Source of the DNA: Amborella trichopoda
Taxonomy: Eukaryota > Streptophyta > Magnoliopsida > Amborellales > Amborellaceae
NCBI RefSeq assembly: GCF_000471905.2
Contig: NW_006499912.1
Span: 3,740,938 to 3,804,937, forward strand
DNA length: 64,000 bases
Direction: 5' to 3'
Shown here piece by piece: positions 58,801 through 64,000 of this stretch. Numbering within the stretch: position 1 is the stretch's first letter; every line of letters begins with the position of its first letter. The notes beneath the pieces were generated by a model, which was not told the DNA's origin, ran no database searches, and worked only from the letters and a program-made list of their open reading frames with translations. A program made the position numbers and the translations under genes.

Positions 58801-59865
58801 TCTAACAACAATGAACATATGGAAGAATTTTGTGTTAGAGTCCCCCTCTTTGAGCCAAATTTTTTGTGATTTTTGTCTCTACATACATTCTTCTTGTACT
58901 AGGTACTGCTTCAACTGGGATGTAAGTTGGGCTTCTTCTATGTTAAGAGCAATGTCATTGGGGTTTGGGTTGATCATATCATGCAGAGCCGATAGTCTAT
59001 CTCTGGTGTCTCTCTTATCTTTATGATGACTATGCCAAATGACATTTTGTTCCATCTAGAGATATCTCCACGCAATCTCTTGAGTTTAGCTACAAATCAA
59101 TACATTGGAGTGCCCCCCACCTTCCCGTGCCACGATTGCTTGATGAGATTCATGAAGTCTGATGCATCATGCCATATGGTAAAATATCGAAAAAGGTTTG
59201 AGGCCTGTTGGTGGGGTGGGGGAGGGGGGGATCAGTAAAGGGGAGTGATATGAGGTAGCTCTAAGTAGGAGTTCAACTCGGACTTCTGGCATAGATAACA
59301 ACCACTCTGTATTAACCAATGCTCTATCAAATCGCTCTTGAATGAACCGAGTCTCATAACTATTATTCAACCATGAGAACCAGCCCTCGATGACCCCAAG
59401 TCAACATGGGCACAGTCCATGAGCATCTTAGCAAAACTCGCAGAGTCAGAACTAATCTCATTGCGACCACCACACTTCTCGCTCCGATCAAGAATAGAAT
59501 TAAAGTCCCCAGTTAAAAGCCACGCCTTCAATATACTGAGTTTGATGTATCTTAGGCGGTCCCACAAAACCTTCCCTTCTAACATTGAGTTTCTGCCACA
59601 CACCTGTAATGATAAAGGAAATGCCTATGCTAGGACAAGAAACTTCTGCAGTAATAGCTTGATGAGAAGTCTAGAATTGTGTAAATATTTGGGTTCCATA
59701 ATAATTCTAGACTTCTCATCTAACTCATTGAACACAAAAGAATTCTAAAAAACAAGCTTTTTAATCTATCTACTAGCTGATGCACTTGCATTTTGGTTCC
59801 CAATAGAAAACATAGTCCAACATCATAGTTTGAAATAATATTTCGGATATCTGATGTTCGACCAA
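55825..59865 (-). mobile_element. L1-type LINE with RNase H, 14-bp target site duplication
   Basis: AACAAACCCTCCTA is exact at 55811-55824 and 59866-59879. On the minus strand, domains run in L1 ORF2 order. Endonuclease end: LLTGDFNSILDRSEK and FDRALVNTEWL (59600-59200). Reverse transcriptase: NLTFVCLIPKV (58480-58380), then [20 protein letters not shown] (58290-58200) and LYADDALIFCEA with an intact YADD catalytic pair (about 57990). Zinc-knuckle-like RCPFCLQEEESTNHIIMQC is near 56800-56870. RNase H NAAEFHALDWG and IESDSKLLVEL fall in 56330-56180. The 3' end is TCATCCCCACTGATTTATCC plus an A-rich tail. The frame is interrupted many times, so it is inactive, and 5'-truncated within the endonuclease. 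It is inserted in the Copia-like LTR. Confidence 0.9.
59661..59720. repeat. perfect 18-bp inverted repeat at the 5' end of the L1
   Basis: GATGAGAAGTCTAGAATT (59661-59678) and its exact complement (59703-59720) around a 24-bp spacer. It lies in the roughly 200 bp between the endonuclease remnant and the 5' target duplication. Confidence 0.95.
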
Positions 59866-59886
59866 AACAAACCCTCCTACCTCACA

Positions 59887-60356
59887 TGTTGAAGCTTATC
59901 CTCTCGTAACAATCCAATAGGATTTGTTTGTGGGTTTTTTTATTTTATTTTCGTTGGTTCTTTTAATTTATTTTTAAAAGAGGATGACCCTTTTATAATA
60001 ACTTTGTTATTTTTTAAAAGAGAACAAATTATTTTAATCTTGTAAAGAGATTTTTAATCTTGTAAAGAGATCCTTGAGGTAGATTTCTTACAAATCCTGG
60101 AAATATACTCTCTCATTCCTTTAATTTTATTTTTAGTTTTCTAATTTATTAGCTTTGTCCCTCTTCAAATTAACCTCACCCATGGACAGCTACACTTTAG
60201 ATTTAATTTTGGCCACGACAAGAAACTGTGCTATTTACAGGACTTTGTCAACAAGAAAGGCTCCTTAATCAATTGTGCTTTCAATTACAATAAAACTATA
60301 AAAATTTCACTCTCGAAGAGCTTCCACGATGAATATCAAACAGTAAAAACTTGTGG

Positions 60357-60395
<39 letters not shown>

Positions 60396-60996
60396 CAATT
60401 TTCGTCTTTATAGATTATACATCTTTCCATTTGGAAAAAATCCTAAGGTGACAATGAATAACAGTAGCGCACAAACACCACATTTCAGAAACCCCACCAA
60501 TCTCTCTCCCTCTCCCTCTCCCTCTCAACAAAATAATAATAATAATAATAATAACTCCTATCACAGAAGGGCAGAGGGGTACAGGAGGTCAGAATTAGAG
60601 GAAATAGAGAAAGAAACACAGAATGGTCGACTTGCTCAGCTAAATACAAAACAGAGAAACTTAGTGAGAAAGAACACAAACAGCGACTCTTTTTGGATTT
60701 TTGTTTTAATAAAGAAAATTGAACACAAATAGCACAGGGGTGGCACAAACACAAAGAAACTTAGAGAGAGAGAGAACATAAACAGTGACTCTTTTTTAAT
60801 GCTGCTTCTACTTTGCAGAATGTACATATTCGACTTGAGAAAACTCATAATATGACTATATAACAGCATAACGTGCCAACACTCTGTCAGATCCTCTCTC
60901 TCTCTCTCTCTCTCCCTTCCCCCCCCCCCCCCTTACTATGACAATACAAGAGGAAGACACATTTTAAAACCCTCACCTCTCTCCCTTGGTCTCTCT
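59887..60996. other. intergenic with simple repeats, downstream of the MERIT40-like exon
   Basis: Holds (CT)n at 60361-60393, CCCTCT/(AAT)n at 60500-60557, a ~105-bp imperfect tandem duplication (AGAAACTTAG...GACTCTTTTT, about 60648-60798), and (CT)n plus a poly-C run at 60895-60932. Part is probably the 3' UTR of the minus-strand gene. The frame at 60448-60732 is low-complexity Ser/Pro/Asn and is not taken as a gene. Confidence 0.6.
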
Positions 60997-61356
60997 CTAA
61001 TTGTTTGCTGGATTTCCTTCATCCTCCCTCCCAGTTGTTTCAGCATTGGCAGGTGCCTTTTTGGTGAGGGACTTAGGGATGTCGAGGTCATCTTGCAAGC
61101 ACCGCTGTTGTGGGTGAGAGAGCAAGACACACATGTGGCGGAAGAGGACACGAGCAAGGCCCACCCCACTCTCCACAATGTACCCTTCGTACTCACTCAC
61201 ACGCTCCAATGCATCCACTAAAGCATCATAGACCTTTTGTGGGCAGTTATCACGGCTTGGCTTCTCATGAAGATACATGGCATCAAATGTAAAAAGTTTC
61301 TGATTTTCAGACCAGTGGAACTCTGGTACCACTGATGACCTACAGTATATCAAGAT
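60997..61356 (-). CDS. BRISC and BRCA1-A complex member 1 (MERIT40/NBA1)-like protein, last exon (partial)
   Basis: After an acceptor (GTGTGTGTAG|ATC at 61357) the minus strand is open for 119 codons to TAG at 60997. Its start, ILIYCRSSVVPEF, followed by LFTFDAMYLHEK, aligns with human BABAM1 TILVYSR..PQF..FFFDVVYIH. GYIVESGVGLARVLFRHMCV then LLSHPQQRCLQDDL aligns with YEVALAGPALELHNCMAKLLAHPLQR (from memory). BABAM1 is a von Willebrand A-like scaffold of the BRCC36 K63-deubiquitinase complexes BRISC and BRCA1-A, in DNA repair and signalling. This exon is the end of the vWA-like fold plus a short Lys/Glu-rich tail. Earlier exons, which should hold the metal-site-like N-terminal half, were not found at 61357-64000 and may lie beyond the window. 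Confidence 0.72.
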   Translation of the reverse strand: MLIYCRSSVVPEFHWSENQKLFTFDAMYLHEKPSRDNCPQKVYDALVDALERVSEYEGYIVESGVGLARVLFRHMCVLLSHPQQRCLQDDLDIPKSLTKKAPANAETTGREDEGNPANN

Positions 61357-61514
61357 CTACACACACGCACAGAGAGAGAGAGAGAGATCATTAGAGCATT
61401 ACAACAGAGGGTATATACACCACAAGCCAGTGTAGGATACACACACACGCACAGTCAAAATCATCTAAGGAAAGTATTGATTGGAAGGAAAGGTATCAAC
61501 TAACATGATGAAGT

Positions 61515-61799
61515 ATGGTATGTGCTACTCCGAAAGGGAATCCAACATTCCTTTCTATTGAGGAAGAGGAAGTTAACCATATTGAGGCCCACCACGGCAT
61601 TCACCTGGGTACAGTTAATCTCCACCTTCCAATATTGGAAGAGATAGTGGATACCCCTTTAGCATACCAACTAACAAAACATTTTTCTGATAAATATAAC
61701 ACGATCCATGGGAACATCATACATGTGCCCAAATGGAATTATGAAGGGCTTCCGGTGTTGGCATCGCATTATGAGTTTGCTATGCATAAAATGCCTTAA
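61515..61799 (+). other. unrecognised open frame in an intron of the MERIT40-like gene
   Basis: A 94-codon frame, MVCATPKGNPTFLS..., with protein-like composition (HIEAHHGIHLGTVNLHLPIL, DTPLAYQLTKHFSDKY, WNYEGLPVLASHYEFAMHK). It is antisense to the MERIT40-like gene. No simple-sequence bias. I do not recognise the family. It could be part of an old mobile element. Confidence 0.35.
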
Positions 61800-63598
61800 A
61801 ACTTAAAAACCCTACACCAAAAATGAAATGGAAGTAAGACAAAATGTCCCATAAACTCTTAAAGAACTATTCTCAAGTATCAACTTACCACGTGCATAGA
61901 CTCGATAAGGTCCAAAATTATTATTAATTCCATAGAAACTGACTGTTAATGAAGTGTAGCCCAGACAAGTTGACTGAGTTTCAAGTTTATTGTTCTGAGT
62001 TTTCAAACCACATTGATGAAGTTTGTAAATTCAATTTAAATCCTACCATATAAGTGAATCAGAAATATTTTCAAGTTCCATATATGTAAGCAAAGGAGGT
62101 ACCGTTTTTTTTTGGGTGAGCAAATGAGGTCCAAATCAAGTTCTTAGTTTTAAATTAGCATGGGTCATTTGAACAGGATGTTTTACAGGGTATTGTAGCA
62201 TGGAACCATGTGTTCTTCCTAGCGTGATAGAACATGGAACTTAGTCAATTCCATGTGTCATGCATGCTTTCTTCAATCATCATGAAAGGACAAGAACACA
62301 ATGCAACCTAATGTCTCAAATACAGGACTCAAGAACAAAAGACGTAAAAAAGAAAAAGATGAACAGACAAGAACATCAGTGGTAGCCCTAATGTCTCAAA
62401 AACAAAATACAAAGACAGGTAAGAGTTGTGAAACAATGTTATTTTTGAGCCCACAATCCAATCTGATTCTTATGACAATTGCATGACAACTATATTACCC
62501 TACACAATTATTATGCATATCCAATCTAGTGAAGTTGATGGATCCAAGTGATGACCAGTTTGTCTATTGAAGCTGAAATAGCAGTTTTATGAGAACTGAA
62601 GCTGACATAACAATGAGATATACATGCATAAAACAAGGATTTATCCTCATGCAGAAACCACAATAGGCACTGAGTTGTCATGGGACTAACCAATTCAATC
62701 AAACACATTCTTTTTTTTGGCTAACCATATTCAATAAAAAATGTTCAACAAGTAATTTGCCCACCATTGATATTAAAAAAAAGAAGTTCCAAAAGAACCA
62801 AAAAATATGTTTTACCTGCTATTACTTTTTGTACATTTCAAAATTTCCAATCGCAAACTTGATTATTCAAATATTAAACAACTACTCTTGTACATGTCTC
62901 TCTGTGTGTATGGCAGGGTCAAGTACAATGCACAGACGCCTCTATGTGCCCAAGATACCAGCATTGATACAATAATATACCAGCATTGCTACGGGATACA
63001 GTAGGGATATGGTTCAGCCACATCCAGTCCTGTTACTTGGGAGTTCCTCAAGATTTTGAGTCCCCAGTTTACATAGTAATACTAATACATAACATTATCA
63101 AGGATGATGTGTATCTAATATTATAATACTTATAAATGATGTAATTTATGAGAACCTTGTCCCCTACCCATGTATTATAGAGGAAACTTGTCCTCAAATC
63201 ATACAAAACATTATCAAGAATGATGTCTAATAGGATAACTGAACCTGTCCTGGAATTTGGGAAAAGCCAAGTCAGATTCCCACTTCCCATATTATGTGCC
63301 CCCATCCATATCCATGCATCATAGGGAATCAATGTATGCATGGTATTTGCTTTATGGTTTGCCATCTGGTGTTGATCTACGTTCATGTGACCCATCATTT
63401 TATTCTTCATCCACTCATTTGATTAACAGTGATCTGCAAATTTCTAAAACCAAGAATAAGGAACACAATCAAACAAGAAAACATTTAGAAGGCAACAAGG
63501 AAGAATAAATCCCAAGAGTGAGAGCTGGTTGACAGTGTATATATGTCAAAGGTATCCATTTTTTATCATTTAAGTAGTTGTACGGTGTAAGGAAATAG
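61800..63598. other. intron or upstream sequence of the MERIT40-like gene, nothing recognised
   Basis: AT-rich. I looked on the minus strand for the preceding MERIT40 exon and did not find it. The other short frames look like chance. Confidence 0.4.
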
Positions 63599-64000
63599 GT
63601 GCTTGCTTCTCTTAAGGAGCAGCCAAGTAACCCAACTCTCGCTGTGCTAGAGAAGACTTTGTCCACAAAGATTCTGAAGCTTGTGGATGCAGCCACGGTG
63701 CCAATTACAAACCACACCCAGCAACTGTGGTCCATTTGGGCAAATAAGGATCTTGAAATTTATACTATCTTCCACTCAATTACGATTTTCCACCAAGGGG
63801 ACTAAAGAATTCAAAGTATTGGGGAGGGTGAGGCCAGTTCTAGGGCCCTTAGTCCCATTTGAGTTACCTCAAGGGACTTGGGGAATTTGGATGAAGACAT
63901 TAAATCGAGCAATAGAATTTGAGTTAGTTGAGCAAAACTATACAAGGAAGAGTATGCTACAGCATCTCCTCTTGAAGAAATTTCAAGCAGTAGGGATTAC
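63599..64000 (+). other. unrecognised coding-like stretch running off the right edge
   Basis: Protein-like plus-strand text includes SLKEQPSNPTLAVLEKTLST, KLVDAATVPITNHTQQLWSI, and later LVPFELPQGTWGIWMK and EFELVEQNYTRKSMLQHLLL. The latter is open to the window end. Composition is unlike the surrounding AT-rich DNA. Family unknown. It may be a fragment of a mobile or virus-like element, or an exon of another gene. Confidence 0.35.

Larger units (their letters stand above)
53300..59886 (-). mobile_element. Copia-like LTR retrotransposon fossil, minus strand, split by an L1 insertion
   Basis: On the minus strand, integrase-like sequence (DSSRKVRIFDMKGEVELFE near 55083-55150; KIDGEAANTFFF near 54660) precedes reverse-transcriptase-like sequence (VEQPKGFLLKGEESLVCNLK near 53930-53990). 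That is the Copia order. The 5' LTR lies to the right. It begins near 59886 (complement TGTGAGG), is interrupted by the L1 at 55825-59865, and continues to about 55262 with a CT-rich leader. The 3' LTR was not found. Old, broken many times. Confidence 0.65.

Noticed and set aside
60448-60732. 94-codon plus-strand frame with Asn and Ser/Pro runs
   Set aside because: Driven by CCCTCT and AAT microsatellites next to the MERIT40-like 3' end. No conserved segment.
1-64000. CRISPR arrays, operons or bacterial features
   Set aside because: All evidence points to nuclear plant DNA. Tandem repeats present are microsatellites or segment duplications without a repeat-spacer pattern.

Overview
The window is nuclear DNA from a flowering plant with a large, repeat-rich genome. 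The evidence is spliced genes with GT-AG introns of up to about 7 kb, plant-type RTE and L1 LINEs, tRNA-derived SINEs, hAT and MULE elements, and old Copia and Gypsy fossils. The long introns and abundant RTE LINEs would fit a magnoliid or basal eudicot, but the species cannot be fixed from sequence alone. Almost none of the open frames longer than 60 codons is a gene; most are chance or repeat-derived.

Three host genes can be supported. (1) Positions 1491-32448 on + hold the last eight exons of a THO6/DWA1-type WD40 protein. They total about 227 codons spread over 31 kb, and the 5' exons lie before the window. (2) Positions 37622-43525 on - hold a complete five-exon PP2C-family protein phosphatase of 334 aa with a myristoylation-type N-terminus. 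It converges on the THO6 gene. (3) Positions 60997-61356 on - hold the last exon of a homologue of BRISC and BRCA1-A complex member 1 (MERIT40/NBA1). Its upstream exons were not found and may lie beyond the right edge.

Layout. Positions 1-32448 are the THO6 locus, with introns packed with insertions: a hAT element with 8-bp target duplications (2882-4571), an L1 fragment, a Gypsy-like fossil, a 2.3-kb RTE LINE, and a nested cluster at about 21.8-27.1 kb. In that cluster a minus-strand Gypsy-like fossil has been hit by an RTE LINE, by a hAT-like element coding for three tandem BED zinc fingers, and by a MULE with long terminal inverted repeats. A 502-bp tandem duplication follows. Positions 32.4-37.6 kb are the convergent intergenic space, with RTE and SINE copies. 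Positions 37.6-43.5 kb are the PP2C gene. Positions 43.5-52 kb are gene-free and rich in MITEs (several families, one with at least six local copies). Positions 53.3-59.9 kb are a minus-strand Copia-like fossil whose LTR carries a 4-kb L1 LINE bounded by a 14-bp target duplication. Positions 60-64 kb hold the MERIT40-like exon and two plus-strand open stretches that I do not recognise.

The most interesting signal outside the genes is that a tRNA-derived SINE family (copies at about 35.2, 37.3 and 48.4 kb) appears to share its 3' end of roughly 45 bp with the L1 LINE at 55.8-59.9 kb, as expected of a LINE/SINE mobilisation pair. No computation was run. All alignments were done by eye, and family assignments rest on remembered protein sequences.
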